64,000 nucleotides of DNA from Stieleria mannarensis (GCF_014154935.1 NZ_JACEHH010000005.1:1-64000), one strand, 5' to 3'. Shown: positions 36,687 through 45,579, counted from the first letter of the stretch. Numbers and translations: made by a program. The notes: generated by a model from the letters alone, not told the origin.

Positions 36687-37241
36687 GCCTTGCCTCACCG
36701 TTACGAAAAAGTCGAACCGAAAAAAGTGCGACAAAGAAAAAAACGGATTTTTTTTCGAGCGCGATCGGATCTGAAACCTAGCGATTGTGCTCCGATTTCA
36801 CGGTGGCGGCAAGGTGACACCACCCGCGGATGCCGTTTTGTTGCCGCGCCCCCATTGACGGTTTGCAGGTGACCTGATTCACCGCGGTTGGCGAACTACG
36901 TTAAGATCTGCCCCCTTGTCTCGCAAAGGGATGATGAACCCGGATCCGGTCTCGGCGTGACGGTCAATCAGCCGGCGGGGATCGTCGCGTGTGGGAACCC
37001 GCAAATCGCCGCAGCTGGCCTGTCTCGAGGCCGCCCCGGAGGTTTCGAACCACCCAACAATTTTCTTGACTCCCGTCTACCAACGTTAATAATCCCTTCG
37101 TCCCAACCCGGTTTGCGCTCCCAAGCGCCCGGGGGCACCAAGCGAATATTCACCATTCATGTGCGTCGGAGAGGTCCGGTGCACGACAGATGTTCAGGCC
37201 TAGGTGGCCGAACCCTCACTGACATTTCTGAGCGGAACCCA
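36687..37241. promoter_or_regulatory. long divergent gap with a candidate promoter
   Basis: No gene is supported. For the plus-strand gene at 37242, TTGACT (37066-37071) and ATAATC (37089-37094) with a 17-base spacer form a possible promoter, leaving a ~145-base leader. A poly-A/poly-T stretch (about 36737-36760) lies near the YjbQ-family start. Confidence 0.4.
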
Positions 37242-37475
37242 ATGAAAGACATGACTCGTTGTAAGAACGTCTTCGAAGCCATCCTTCGTTACGGTCACGA
37301 TGAAGATTTCGTGCCCCATGAAGACGATCGATTCTCGCCGACCGACGCGCCAGCGGGAAGCCCCGAGAAGATTGAAGTGCTACGCAGCCGAGTGGAGCGT
37401 GGCCAGCCGTTGTGGCACAACACCGACCGCGTCGATTACAGCGGCCTGACCGGAGCCATTCGTCCCCGCGAGTAG
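37242..37475 (+). CDS. small hypothetical protein (77 aa)
   Basis: Unrecognised small protein, acidic at its N-terminal half (YGHDEDFVPHEDDRF) with a later RGQPLWHNTDRVDYSGL segment. One cysteine (C7). The frame is open to 36888, but those residues are atypical and the ATG at 37242 directly precedes the composed part. A strong terminator hairpin 50 bases after the stop, and a promoter-like sequence upstream, support it as a real single-gene transcript. Possibly a conserved planctomycete protein. Confidence 0.75.
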   Translation: MKDMTRCKNVFEAILRYGHDEDFVPHEDDRFSPTDAPAGSPEKIEVLRSRVERGQPLWHNTDRVDYSGLTGAIRPRE

Positions 37476-37526
37476 AATCGCAGTGGCGGGCCTGGAAGCA
37501 GGCCAGAATCGCAACGACCGACCCAG

Positions 37527-37560
37527 AAACCCCGTGAGTGAATTGCTCGCGGGGTTTTTT
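37527..37560 (+). terminator. Rho-independent terminator of the small gene
   Basis: accccgtgag and ctcgcggggt pair as a 10-bp stem with one G-T pair and a short loop, followed by six T residues ending at 37560. Confidence 0.85.
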
Positions 37561-37563
37561 CGT

Positions 37564-37730
37564 GCGGTTTTCACCCTCCCTCGGGGAGGGTCGCGGAGGA
37601 GTGAGCGCTCGGAGCGGGGAGGGTTCGTTGTGGCTCGGAAGCACTCAGCCACCACCAATCGACCCTCCCTTCCAGGGAGGGTTTTGTCTTAAATGGGCGG
37701 ATGCCGAAAGCCTTGGCGGTTTCCGCTACG
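37564..37730. repeat. composite repeat: two family-E units and a family-A half
   Basis: Contains accctccctcggggagggt and accctcccttccagggaggg palindromes followed by half of a family-A element (gccgaaagccttggcggttt...). It fills the convergent gap between the small gene and the LURP-one-like gene. Confidence 0.7.
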
Positions 37731-37734
37731 GTTG

Positions 37735-38319
37735 CTATCCCCGACGTCGTTCCAGCAGCACCAACATCAGCAATGCCATCAGCGAACGCAGCTCGTCATC
37801 CTCGGGCATGTCATTGATCTTTTCGATCACATACTTGCCTTCGAACACCGCGGGTTTCTTGATCAATTTCAACAGCGGCGTCCCGTCGGGACGAGAGACG
37901 ATGTAGGTGGGGTTGAGCAAGTAGACGGCGAGCAGCCCCAGGATCGGAATCTCCCCCAGGATACTTTCCAGGACCTTCTTCATCGGGCTCTCTTCATGGA
38001 TCTCCATGTCGATTTCGCCGTCTTGCATCACCTGATAGTGTGCCGCCCACAGCGATCGCATGCCCTTGCGGCGGACCGATCCCCAGGGATTGCCTGATGC
38101 GTCGGTGAAGCTGTAGTTGGCCGAGAAATCCAACACCTTGTCGGCTTCAATTCGGAAGATCAGTTGCGATTGCTTCTCATCGTTGTAGATCTCCACCTTC
38201 TCTTTCAGCTTGAACATCTTTTGTTTGATGAACATCAACACGTTGCCGCCGGAGTCGGTCGCGACGATCCGCTGGCCGAACGTCAGGAGTTTGAAGCTGA
38301 GCTGAAGAGGGTACTGCAT
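37735..38319 (-). CDS. LURP-one/YxjI-like protein
   Basis: Belongs in character to the LURP-one-related (LOR, YxjI) family with a tubby-like fold: a beta-rich protein of 194 residues in which KMFKLKEKVEIYNDEKQ and LIFRIEADKVL alternate as strands, ending with a hydrophobic helix (MALLMLVLLERRR). A second hydrophobic patch (IPILGLLAVYLLNPTYIV) sits in the middle. The biochemical role of bacterial members is unclear. Single gene. Confidence 0.82.
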   Translation of the reverse strand: MQYPLQLSFKLLTFGQRIVATDSGGNVLMFIKQKMFKLKEKVEIYNDEKQSQLIFRIEADKVLDFSANYSFTDASGNPWGSVRRKGMRSLWAAHYQVMQDGEIDMEIHEESPMKKVLESILGEIPILGLLAVYLLNPTYIVSRPDGTPLLKLIKKPAVFEGKYVIEKINDMPEDDELRSLMALLMLVLLERRRG

Positions 38320-38438
38320 GGAATCGGGCTCAAACGAGAAGGACAGGGAAGCGTCATCAGGAGTGACGCGAGGCGTCAGGAACGGGGAATCGTAGTCTAC
38401 TGCAACTCAATCGGCGAATTTGCCGATGCGTTCCGAGT

Positions 38439-38515
38439 GTCGCCGTGTTCTCCGAACTCGGCGCACGCGCGAAAGCGAAGCATCGCCCGCGCCGACCTCG
38501 GAGAGGACGGCGACG
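38439..38515. repeat. family-B palindromic repeat, copy 2
   Basis: Begins gtcgccgtgttctccgaact and ends cctcggagaggacggcgac, the reverse orientation of copies 1 and 3. Confidence 0.85.
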
Positions 38516-38573
38516 GTCCGGTCCCATCGAATACGAAGCCGCGGTGGGCTACTTGTTGTAACCGATGGGGCGC

Positions 38574-38611
38574 AAAAAAACCGCGTGCCGGAATCTGACG
38601 GCACGCGGTTT
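38574..38611 (-). terminator. terminator of the DUF3467 gene
   Basis: Perfect 13-bp hairpin (aaaccgcgtgccg and cggcacgcggttt, 8-base loop) followed on the minus strand by seven T residues, 44 bases after the DUF3467 stop. Confidence 0.92.
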
Positions 38612-38655
38612 ATAAAATTTTTGACTTCACGGCGAACGATTCGCCGACAAAGCGA

Positions 38656-39057
38656 CTACTCGGCTGCGGGAGCCGGAGCGGATTGCTGCTGAGGCGCCGA
38701 TTGTTGTTGTTGCGCCAGGCCGGGACGGACACGCTTGTTGATGTCGGTTTCCAGGACGCCGAAGACGGCTTCGTGACGAGCGATCGACATCTGCAGCGCG
38801 GCCAGCAGACGCTTGGCGGTGTAGAAGTTGACGATGATGCGTTGCTTGACTTCGATCGGCTCCTTCGGCACACCGATCGGCTGCGGGTTCAGACCGAAGT
38901 CGACGATCAGCTCTTCCGGCGATCCGGTCACGCGGCAGAAGTTGGCGTAGGTCGCCATCGTGTTGTTGTCGTTGACCTGAACTTGCACGGGCTGTTGCGT
39001 TTGCGCTTGTTCGGCCGGCGGTGCTGCTGCTTCAGGTTTTTGGGTTTCATCAGCCAT
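38656..39057 (-). CDS. DUF3467 family protein (133 aa)
   Basis: Small conserved family (DUF3467) of unknown role. The core is YANFCRVTGSPEELIVDFG, followed by a helical segment (VNFYTAKRLLAALQMSIARH). It is flanked by a Pro/Ala/Gln-rich head and a Gln/Ala/Pro-rich tail that look disordered. The ATG at 39057 (MADETQKPEAAA) is chosen; the earlier in-frame residues read like non-coding sequence. It is followed by an unusually good intrinsic terminator. Confidence 0.87.
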   Translation of the reverse strand: MADETQKPEAAAPPAEQAQTQQPVQVQVNDNNTMATYANFCRVTGSPEELIVDFGLNPQPIGVPKEPIEVKQRIIVNFYTAKRLLAALQMSIARHEAVFGVLETDINKRVRPGLAQQQQSAPQQQSAPAPAAE

Positions 39058-39343
39058 CGATGAAAATTCTCCAATCGGGGTTAGGGTCGCGATCGGAATC
39101 CGACATTGGAGGCAGATCGCTGAAAAAGGGGAAAGGTCGATTCTGGGGTCGGCTATCACCGATCGCGACACCGCGAGGTTTCATCCTAACGATCACGATT
39201 GGCCACGGAAACCGACCCGCAAGGGAAATTCAATTCACGTCTGTTGCATTGAGTTAAGTAGAGGCAAAGTACGTGGACTAGGGAAAACGGAGGTTTAAAT
39301 AGGGAAAAGGGAGCAAGCGGGCAAAACAGTTTGCATCACCGAT

Positions 39344-41587
39344 TCAAAACTCAAAATTAAATGTCTTTGCGATCACGCGCCAGAGCCGTTGTCCGAGTGA
39401 TTTCTTGTCGACGTGAACCTTGGCACTGCCGCGATAGCCGGGGCGGAGCGGCAAGTCGGTCGCATCGGTATCCAAGGGGACACGCGCCTGGTACGTCACG
39501 CTGCGAGGTTTGACTTGCCCCGTGGCGGGATCGATTTCGGTTTGCAGGTCGCTGCCGGTCTGGCTGGACATAGACGTCGACGTCATCCGCAGCGGTTCGC
39601 GAGACTTTTCGCTAATTGTTCCGGAAAAGGTTTCCAGGCGTCGCGAGTCGAGTTTCATGTCGACGGCTTGGCCTTCGCGAACCAGTTGCACGTCGCCTTG
39701 GTCGATCGCCAGAATCGCTTCGAAGTCGTCGGCGTTGCCGATTTCGCACAGCAGGTCATCGGAGGTCAGCATCGCCCCGCGATTGCACAGCTCTAGCGGC
39801 GACCCGGACCAGGAGGGCAGTTGGCCGTCGTCGCCTTCGCGTTCAGGTCGTCGCGGCGGCGGAATGACGTAGCCGGAAATCGGGGCCGTGATCGTCAGGC
39901 GATCGATTTCGACTTGAGTTTTCTTTTTCAGTTCGGTGATCGAGTCCAGGATCTCTTGTTGCGTCTCCAGTTGTGCGGCAAGCGATCGATCCGAGAAAAC
40001 TCGATCGCCCAGCTTTTCCAGTTGGACCTTGGCGACGGCCTCTTCGATTTCCAGGTCCTTCATCCGCATTTCAAGGTCCGGATTTTTCAGCACCGCGATC
40101 GTGTCGCCGGCCTGGACGACTTGGCCGGGCGAGACGGTTTCGACGATTTGGCCGACGCTGCCCGCGTAGACGCGTCCCGCCTCGGTCGGTCGGATTTCGA
40201 AGGCACAGTCGATATGGTGCGGAAGCTTGATGAAGCAGACCGCGGCAATGATCAATGAGACGACCGCCAGGGTGACCATCACATTAAAACGTTTCACTTT
40301 CGAAAGTCTCCCAGGAGTTCGACAGAACTTCCATGTTTGAATCACGGGCTGGGCGACCAGTCCCGAAAAACCGATCACCGCAACCATCCGGCCGATCACT
40401 TCCAAGCCATAGGGTTCGAGCACTTTGATGACGAACCAACAGATGGAGAACACGACGACCCAACGATAGATCACGCTGGCGATGGTAAAGAGTGCAAAAT
40501 AGACGCGCCCCCGCGTCGGCAAAAACGGGTCGTCCTGCAGTTCCAACCCCAAGCACGTTTTCTGGAACCAGCGTTTCAGGACCTCGGTGCTCTTTTGACG
40601 AAGGTTGGGAATCTCCAGCATGTCCATCAGGATGTAGTATCCGTCGAACCGCAGCAGCGGGTTCCCGTTGACCAACACGGTGCTGACGACGTTCAAGAAC
40701 ATCATGTTCAGACACAGGTCATTGATCGTCGTTCCCGATTCGGTCAAAAACCACACGAAGGCGGCGATCGAGGCCAGGATCATTTCGACGTAGATCCCGC
40801 CGGCACCGATCCAGACCCGCTTCCATTTGTTCGGCAGCATCCACGAATCGGACACGTTACAATACAGGCACGGCGTAAACACCAACAGCATGAAGCCGAT
40901 CTCGTGACACTCGCCGCCGAATTTTTTACAGCTCAGCCCGTGCCCGAATTCGTGCAGCACTTTGACGATCGCCATCGTCGCGGCAAGAATCAGCCAGCGG
41001 TCGGCGGCAAAGAACTGTTGGAACGTCGGTAACCGCGAATAGACCGTTTCATACTGTGTCGCCAACATCAGCGACGCGGTCAGGAACAGCCCGATGAAAA
41101 ACAGCAGTGCCGGGACGGTGAACATCCAACCGAACCAGGGCAGGATCGCGTTCAAGATGCGTTCGGGGTCAAAGCCGCGAAACCGCAGGGCGAAGACGTT
41201 GGCCATCTTGCCCATCATTTCTTTGTTCTTTTTCTTGCGCCCGCGATGACGCAGGGCCTTTCCCTGACCGGGCGAATTGCTGATCACCAACCCGCTGCGG
41301 TGCAGCATGCCGATGAATTGTTGCAGGTCGCCGAAGGTGATCTTTTGGGGGGCGAATCGCTGCTCGAATCCGTCCTTGATCTGCTGCAAACTGACGTGCC
41401 CGTCGAGCATGTTCAGGATGAAGTATTCCTCGTCATGGAAACGAAAGTACTGCAGCCCGACGGGTTCTTTCAGCACCCAGTAGCCGGTCCCTTGGTAGCG
41501 ATGTCGACTGGCCGTCAAATCAGGTCGTTTGCGCACCGTGAGCGGGCGCGACGAACTGCTGACGAGTGATTCGGCAAGTGTGGCCAT
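39344..41587 (-). CDS. PqqD-like / M50 metalloprotease / HlyD-type fusion (747 aa)
   Basis: Residues ~30-105 resemble the PqqD fold (YWVLKEPVGLQYFRF...FHDEEYFILNMLDG), a peptide-binding module. A membrane metalloprotease of the M50/site-2 type follows, with HEFGH at 212-216 and NPLLRFDGYY at 309-318, the third metal-ligand motif. It resembles YydH-type peptide zinc metalloproteases. From about 475 a lipoyl/HlyD-like adaptor region begins (AGRVYAGSVGQIVETVSPG), with a coiled coil and a final barrel. Several membrane helices flank the active site. It is the last gene of the three-gene cassette; the heptamer array ends 40 bases upstream of its ATG, and an in-frame stop directly before the ATG fixes the start. 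Predicted role: processing or exporting a peptide or protein across the envelope. Confidence 0.92.
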   Translation of the reverse strand: MATLAESLVSSSSRPLTVRKRPDLTASRHRYQGTGYWVLKEPVGLQYFRFHDEEYFILNMLDGHVSLQQIKDGFEQRFAPQKITFGDLQQFIGMLHRSGLVISNSPGQGKALRHRGRKKKNKEMMGKMANVFALRFRGFDPERILNAILPWFGWMFTVPALLFFIGLFLTASLMLATQYETVYSRLPTFQQFFAADRWLILAATMAIVKVLHEFGHGLSCKKFGGECHEIGFMLLVFTPCLYCNVSDSWMLPNKWKRVWIGAGGIYVEMILASIAAFVWFLTESGTTINDLCLNMMFLNVVSTVLVNGNPLLRFDGYYILMDMLEIPNLRQKSTEVLKRWFQKTCLGLELQDDPFLPTRGRVYFALFTIASVIYRWVVVFSICWFVIKVLEPYGLEVIGRMVAVIGFSGLVAQPVIQTWKFCRTPGRLSKVKRFNVMVTLAVVSLIIAAVCFIKLPHHIDCAFEIRPTEAGRVYAGSVGQIVETVSPGQVVQAGDTIAVLKNPDLEMRMKDLEIEEAVAKVQLEKLGDRVFSDRSLAAQLETQQEILDSITELKKKTQVEIDRLTITAPISGYVIPPPRRPEREGDDGQLPSWSGSPLELCNRGAMLTSDDLLCEIGNADDFEAILAIDQGDVQLVREGQAVDMKLDSRRLETFSGTISEKSREPLRMTSTSMSSQTGSDLQTEIDPATGQVKPRSVTYQARVPLDTDATDLPLRPGYRGSAKVHVDKKSLGQRLWRVIAKTFNFEF

Positions 41588-41626
41588 CTATTTCGACAAG
41601 GAACCTAAAGAAGAAACTCGAATCTC

Positions 41627-41759
41627 AGACTTGAGACTTGAGACTTGAGACTTGAGACTTGAGACTTGAGACTTGAGACTTGAGACTTGAGACTTGAGAC
41701 TTGAGACTTGAGACTTGAGACTTGAGACTTGAGACTTGAGACTTGAGACTTGAGACTTG
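41627..41759. repeat. heptanucleotide tandem array, 19 copies of agacttg
   Basis: Nineteen uninterrupted 7-base units (133 bases), located between the stop of the HlyD gene (41764) and the start of the PqqD-M50-HlyD gene (41587). The unit length is not a multiple of three, but the array is untranslated, so copy number would change spacing, not frame. Confidence 0.97.
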
Positions 41760-41763
41760 TTCC

Positions 41764-42708
41764 CTAAAACAACCCACCGGCTGCCGGCGGCATGATCTGC
41801 ATCGTTGCCCGCATGCCGGGTTTGATCAACCAATCGTCGCCGTCGCGTTGGTTGGGAACCTTGACCCAAATACGATGCCGCTTGTTGAGGTCCAGTTCCA
41901 TGCTGACGTAGTCGATTTTTCCGACGTAGGTCTGAATGACCGGATTGGTGCTGGTGCCACCGACAGTGATTTCGACCTTCACGTCAGCGCCCTTTTGAAT
42001 TTGACCGGCGTAGCGGAATGCGTCGATGAACCCTTCGACGCGGACAAAGTCCATTTGCACCAGTTCGACGATCGGGCTGCCCGGTTGGACCCATTCGCCG
42101 AGCTGAGCGAATCGGTTCTCGACATAGGCATCAAACTCGGCGCGGATGGTTCGCATCTCGATGTCCGATTGGGCGAGCTTCGTGCCGACCTTCTTGGCGA
42201 CATACTCGGCCATCGCGGTGTTCTCGTTTAGGTCGGCCAGTTCGATACGCAGAACCGCACGGTCGGCTTCGGCCTGTTTTTTCAGCATTTCAAACTGCGG
42301 TGCGGCGCCCTTGGCGTACAGGTCGCGATAGGCGGCCGCTTCTTGGCGGGCGATCACTTCGCTTTGCACCGCGTCGCGTTTGTTGACATCGTTTTGGGCG
42401 TTCAGCTTGGCAACCAACTCCTCGGCCTCTTTCAGTTCCAGTGCCAATCGGGCTTGTTGGTCGTCGACGATCGCGATCACATCGCCTTTTTTGATCGACA
42501 TCCCCTCTTCGACGGACAACTGTGTCAGCTTGCCCTGCGACTCTGACGGCACCTTGGTCTTGTTGATGAACCGCACCATGCAGTTTTCCACCAGGATGCC
42601 CGCATCGCTATCGGCAGCGGATTGGGCACCGGCCGGTGCGACTTGAAAGGCGATGGCCATCACGCTGCCGAGCAACGTGCCGAAAAAGAATGCGTTTCGT
42701 TTAAACAT
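41764..42708 (-). CDS. HlyD-family periplasmic adaptor (314 aa)
   Basis: Membrane-fusion-type adaptor. A signal peptide is likely (MFKRNAFFFGTLLGSVMAIAF...AGA). A lipoyl-like half (GKLTQLSVEEGMSIKKGDVI), a helical hairpin rich in Lys/Glu/Ala (LELKEAEELVAKLNAQNDVNK), and a second lipoyl/barrel half follow, the standard order of the family. It has no membrane helix other than the signal. It lies 63 bases downstream of the GAF-HlyD gene and just before the heptamer array, in one probable transcription unit. Confidence 0.92.
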   Translation of the reverse strand: MFKRNAFFFGTLLGSVMAIAFQVAPAGAQSAADSDAGILVENCMVRFINKTKVPSESQGKLTQLSVEEGMSIKKGDVIAIVDDQQARLALELKEAEELVAKLNAQNDVNKRDAVQSEVIARQEAAAYRDLYAKGAAPQFEMLKKQAEADRAVLRIELADLNENTAMAEYVAKKVGTKLAQSDIEMRTIRAEFDAYVENRFAQLGEWVQPGSPIVELVQMDFVRVEGFIDAFRYAGQIQKGADVKVEITVGGTSTNPVIQTYVGKIDYVSMELDLNKRHRIWVKVPNQRDGDDWLIKPGMRATMQIMPPAAGGLF

Positions 42709-42771
42709 GGATGTCGGTGGTCGGGGATGGAGTAGCCGAACAGATGGTTGCGAGGGGGCGGTGGGGCCGGA

Positions 42772-44823
42772 TCAGAAGAAGAACTTGCAAAGCCATTCCC
42801 AGATCTCGTGGAAAAAGACAAACCCGCTGGAGGCCCGCCCACAGTGAACCTTGGCAATCACCGACGCACCCGGGCTGGGTTTCAGCTCTCGCAGTGGTTC
42901 CTGATCCGGCAGCGCTTCCATCGGGATCACCGCGCCGTGTTCTTCGTGTGCCTCGGCACGCGGCGAGATGTTGGCCATTGGCAAAGTGGCGTCCAGCGGA
43001 TCCATCGTCGGATCGGTCGCCAAAATGTAGGTCACTTTCAGCGACTCGGATTGTTGAGTTTCTTTGACGTAGAAATCCAAGTGGCCTTCGCGTTTTTCGG
43101 GCAGTTCCAATTTCAGCGAGTAGGGCTGCGTCAGATCCGCAACCTCCAGCAACACCTGTCCGGTCATGATCGGCCGGCTGCGTAGCGTTTCTTCGACATC
43201 CCAGGTCGTCACGACACCGTCGATCGGGGCGCGGATGATCAACTGGGCTTCCCGCTCGCGTTGCAGTTTCAGTTTTTGCTGCAAGGAGGCGAGTTTGGTT
43301 TCCAGCTCGAACTCCTGGCCTTGCAAGGCGGTCCGATCGGCAGGTTCCAGTTGGCCAAATTGTTGGCCCTTGACCTTCCGTAATTCCGCCAGCGTGCTGC
43401 GCAGTTGGCCTTCCAGTTCTTCCAACTGGATCGCGATTTCGGGGTTGCGCAGCCGGACCAGTTCTTGCCCCTTGGTCACGACACTGTTTCGCTGGACCAA
43501 AACATCGATGACCTCACCATCGATCGCCGCGAACACCTGTCGGCGGACGGTCGGTTCCAAGTTGCCTTCGGCGGACAGGTTGAAATCCTTTTTGATAAAC
43601 GTCAGGCCCAGGATCACCGCCAAGACCAATGCGGCGATGCCGATCGTTTTGGGCAGTGTTCTGGCCCGTAAGATCCAGGTCGCCCGTCCGAGTGCCCGCC
43701 AGATCGGCATCAGGAACAGGTTGCTGTGCGATTGTGAATTGGCGATTGCCCGCGTCCCGTGTTCGTAGACCAGGTCACAGCGTTGCCGGAAGATCTGTTC
43801 GGGGATGTCGGTTTCAATTTGTTCGACGATCAACGCGCCGATGACTTCGCCGCGGTGTGCGTCGTCACGGTCGATCTCGCCGGCCGCGCCGGTGTCTTCC
43901 TCCGCACCGAGTTTCCGCTGCGGTTCACGCAGCGGCAGCACAGCGATGTTTCGGCCGTAGGACTGGTCGACGTAATCTTCCAAAGCTTCTTCGATTTGTG
44001 GCGGCAAATCTTCGGTCGCCCCGTCGTGATAAAGCGGCTCACCAGCGGCACAAACACGGGTCGCCAATTTGTTCAGCGCCGCGACGATGTTCGAACGGTT
44101 CTCGATCGTGTCCTGCCCGCTGATCGCTTCGACTTTGCACTTGCCGCCCTTTTTGATCGCGATGCTGACACGGTCACAACCGATCAGCCGGCGGCCTTCG
44201 TTGGCGACGACATAGGCGGTTTCTTTCAGGTCCAGCGATTCATGCGCCGCACGCGCGAACGCATCGGCTTGCTGCCACAGCGTTTGGCGGTCGCCGAGCG
44301 TTTGCAATTTTTGACTACGCAACCACTCCGCGGCCAACGAACACATCTGTTCGAGAAACCGCAGGTAACCACGCTGGGTTTCCGGCGCCGTGTCGGGCCG
44401 CTGGAACACCTCGATCAAGCCGTCCTTGTGACCGTCGTGGGCGAGCGCACCGAGCACCAACAGATAACGTGTCGGGTTTCCCTCGGCATCGCCGTCGGTC
44501 GTGCCGCTGTACGGTGGGACCAGCACCGATTGGCCGGCATTGGCCGCCCGGCTGATCAATCGCGAGTGACGCACGGCATCGTCGGTGTCGCTCGCCAAGA
44601 CCGAAGGTTCGGCGTTGATCTGGTATTGCAGCTTGAGCTGTTTGTCGTCGTCGAGCAACCAAATCGCACCGCCGGCCGCGGCCAGCGCGGTGATGATCCG
44701 GCTGAGAAGCTCCGGATAGAACTCTTCCGCAGTCGCGCCGCTTTTGGCGAGCGCCGCGATCTCGTTCACCAAGCCGCGAATCTGCGCCTTGGTTTCTTCA
44801 ACGGTTTGCTGGTTAACCGACAT
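42772..44823 (-). CDS. GAF-domain / HlyD-type adaptor fusion (683 aa)
   Basis: Two GAF-like ligand-binding domains occupy about 17-160 and 185-370, followed by a membrane helix (about 396-414, KTIGIAALVLAVILGLTF). A periplasmic HlyD-type region with lipoyl-like halves (GNLEPTVRRQVFAAIDGEVI) and a coiled coil comes next. GAF domains inside plus adaptor outside suggests a cytoplasmic signal gating an envelope export or efflux route. First gene of the three-gene cassette. The C-terminus ends with an odd Trp/Phe-rich tail (FHEIWEWLCKFFF). No ABC ATPase or outer-membrane factor is encoded nearby. Confidence 0.9.
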   Translation of the reverse strand: MSVNQQTVEETKAQIRGLVNEIAALAKSGATAEEFYPELLSRIITALAAAGGAIWLLDDDKQLKLQYQINAEPSVLASDTDDAVRHSRLISRAANAGQSVLVPPYSGTTDGDAEGNPTRYLLVLGALAHDGHKDGLIEVFQRPDTAPETQRGYLRFLEQMCSLAAEWLRSQKLQTLGDRQTLWQQADAFARAAHESLDLKETAYVVANEGRRLIGCDRVSIAIKKGGKCKVEAISGQDTIENRSNIVAALNKLATRVCAAGEPLYHDGATEDLPPQIEEALEDYVDQSYGRNIAVLPLREPQRKLGAEEDTGAAGEIDRDDAHRGEVIGALIVEQIETDIPEQIFRQRCDLVYEHGTRAIANSQSHSNLFLMPIWRALGRATWILRARTLPKTIGIAALVLAVILGLTFIKKDFNLSAEGNLEPTVRRQVFAAIDGEVIDVLVQRNSVVTKGQELVRLRNPEIAIQLEELEGQLRSTLAELRKVKGQQFGQLEPADRTALQGQEFELETKLASLQQKLKLQREREAQLIIRAPIDGVVTTWDVEETLRSRPIMTGQVLLEVADLTQPYSLKLELPEKREGHLDFYVKETQQSESLKVTYILATDPTMDPLDATLPMANISPRAEAHEEHGAVIPMEALPDQEPLRELKPSPGASVIAKVHCGRASSGFVFFHEIWEWLCKFFF

Positions 44824-44960
44824 GGATCAGGAGAGCCCTGCAATGAAAAAGGACAATGGGAATGGAGTCAGGCGACAGTAGTAAATCTTAGGAGCCGTTT
44901 CCATGTTGACCTGAACGATGCGACATGAATGGCCACCGCGGGGGGCGTCATGTACCGGTT

Positions 44961-44999
44961 TTGGCGATTCGACTCGACATCATATACAGTTTGTATATG
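44961..44999 (+). promoter_or_regulatory. candidate promoter with overlapping palindrome
   Basis: TTGGCG (44961-44966) and TATACA (44983-44988) with a 16-base spacer precede the ATG at 45013. The palindrome catatac-agttt-gtatatg (44981-44999) overlaps the -10 region and could be an operator. The leader would be very short. Confidence 0.45.
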
Positions 45000-45012
45000 A
45001 TTGTCTACCGAT

Positions 45013-45543
45013 ATGAATGCACCTCAACGACGCCCCAGCACTGATTTTCCGCCAACACCCCCGCCAGACCTTCAGGATGGCGATCGAGTCGCCGATGAAC
45101 CGCCGGCGAAAAACGGCCCCGCAGAGGGGGCCAGCGCGGACAACAAGGGGGCTTCGGTGGTCGATCCCGAGCATGCCGCGGCCCTGCTAGCCGACCTGAA
45201 GCGGGAGATGAACCGGTTGCAGCGAGAGATTCGGCTGGCGATCCAGGCCCAACTGGCTCGGATGGCCGGGCAATCGCTGGGAAGCATCGAGGCGAACCGT
45301 GAGTTGGCCCGGTCGATCCAGGAAATGCTGGACGCCCACGGGTTACGGGTACGTTGCACGCACTGCGGCAATCCGGCGATTTTGCGGGTTTCGCCACGAA
45401 CCGGGGCCGCTGCGGGAGTATTTGTGTTCGACCACACGATCGATGGCCGTCGCACGTTCCACGGGGGGCGGATCCAAATGCCGGAGATCCGGCTGGTCGC
45501 CAAACCGGCGCGGAAACCGCGCGGCGAGAAGAAGGCCGGCTAG
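45013..45543 (+). CDS. hypothetical protein with CxxC and proline-rich head (176 aa)
   Basis: Not recognised. A Pro-rich, low-complexity N-terminus (about 1-45), a helical middle (LKREMNRLQREIRLAIQAQL), and a compact basic C-terminal part with CTHC near 113 that may bind a metal. The ATG at 45013 is preferred over a TTG at 45001. A promoter-like sequence with a palindrome lies directly upstream, and a family-B repeat follows the stop. Confidence 0.72.
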   Translation: MNAPQRRPSTDFPPTPPPDLQDGDRVADEPPAKNGPAEGASADNKGASVVDPEHAAALLADLKREMNRLQREIRLAIQAQLARMAGQSLGSIEANRELARSIQEMLDAHGLRVRCTHCGNPAILRVSPRTGAAAGVFVFDHTIDGRRTFHGGRIQMPEIRLVAKPARKPRGEKKAG

Positions 45544-45579
45544 TCGTCTACCGCAACGTCGTTTTCGATTGGGCCGGAC

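Larger units (their letters stand above)
38320..38655. other. gene-free gap with family-B repeat and terminator
   Basis: 336 bases holding the family-B element (38439-38515) and the terminator of the DUF3467 gene (38574-38611). No gene is supported. Confidence 0.75.

Noticed and set aside
41627-41759. Possible CRISPR array
   Set aside because: Units are 7 bases with no spacers, so this is a simple tandem repeat.
41588-41869. Minus-strand frame reading the heptamer array as a repeated SQVSSLK peptide
   Set aside because: It overlaps the end of the HlyD gene out of frame, and its stop immediately precedes the real start of the next gene; no sign of being translated.
43759-44928. 389-residue plus-strand frame
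   Set aside because: Antisense to the GAF-HlyD gene; low-complexity Arg/Asp-rich composition typical of shadow frames.
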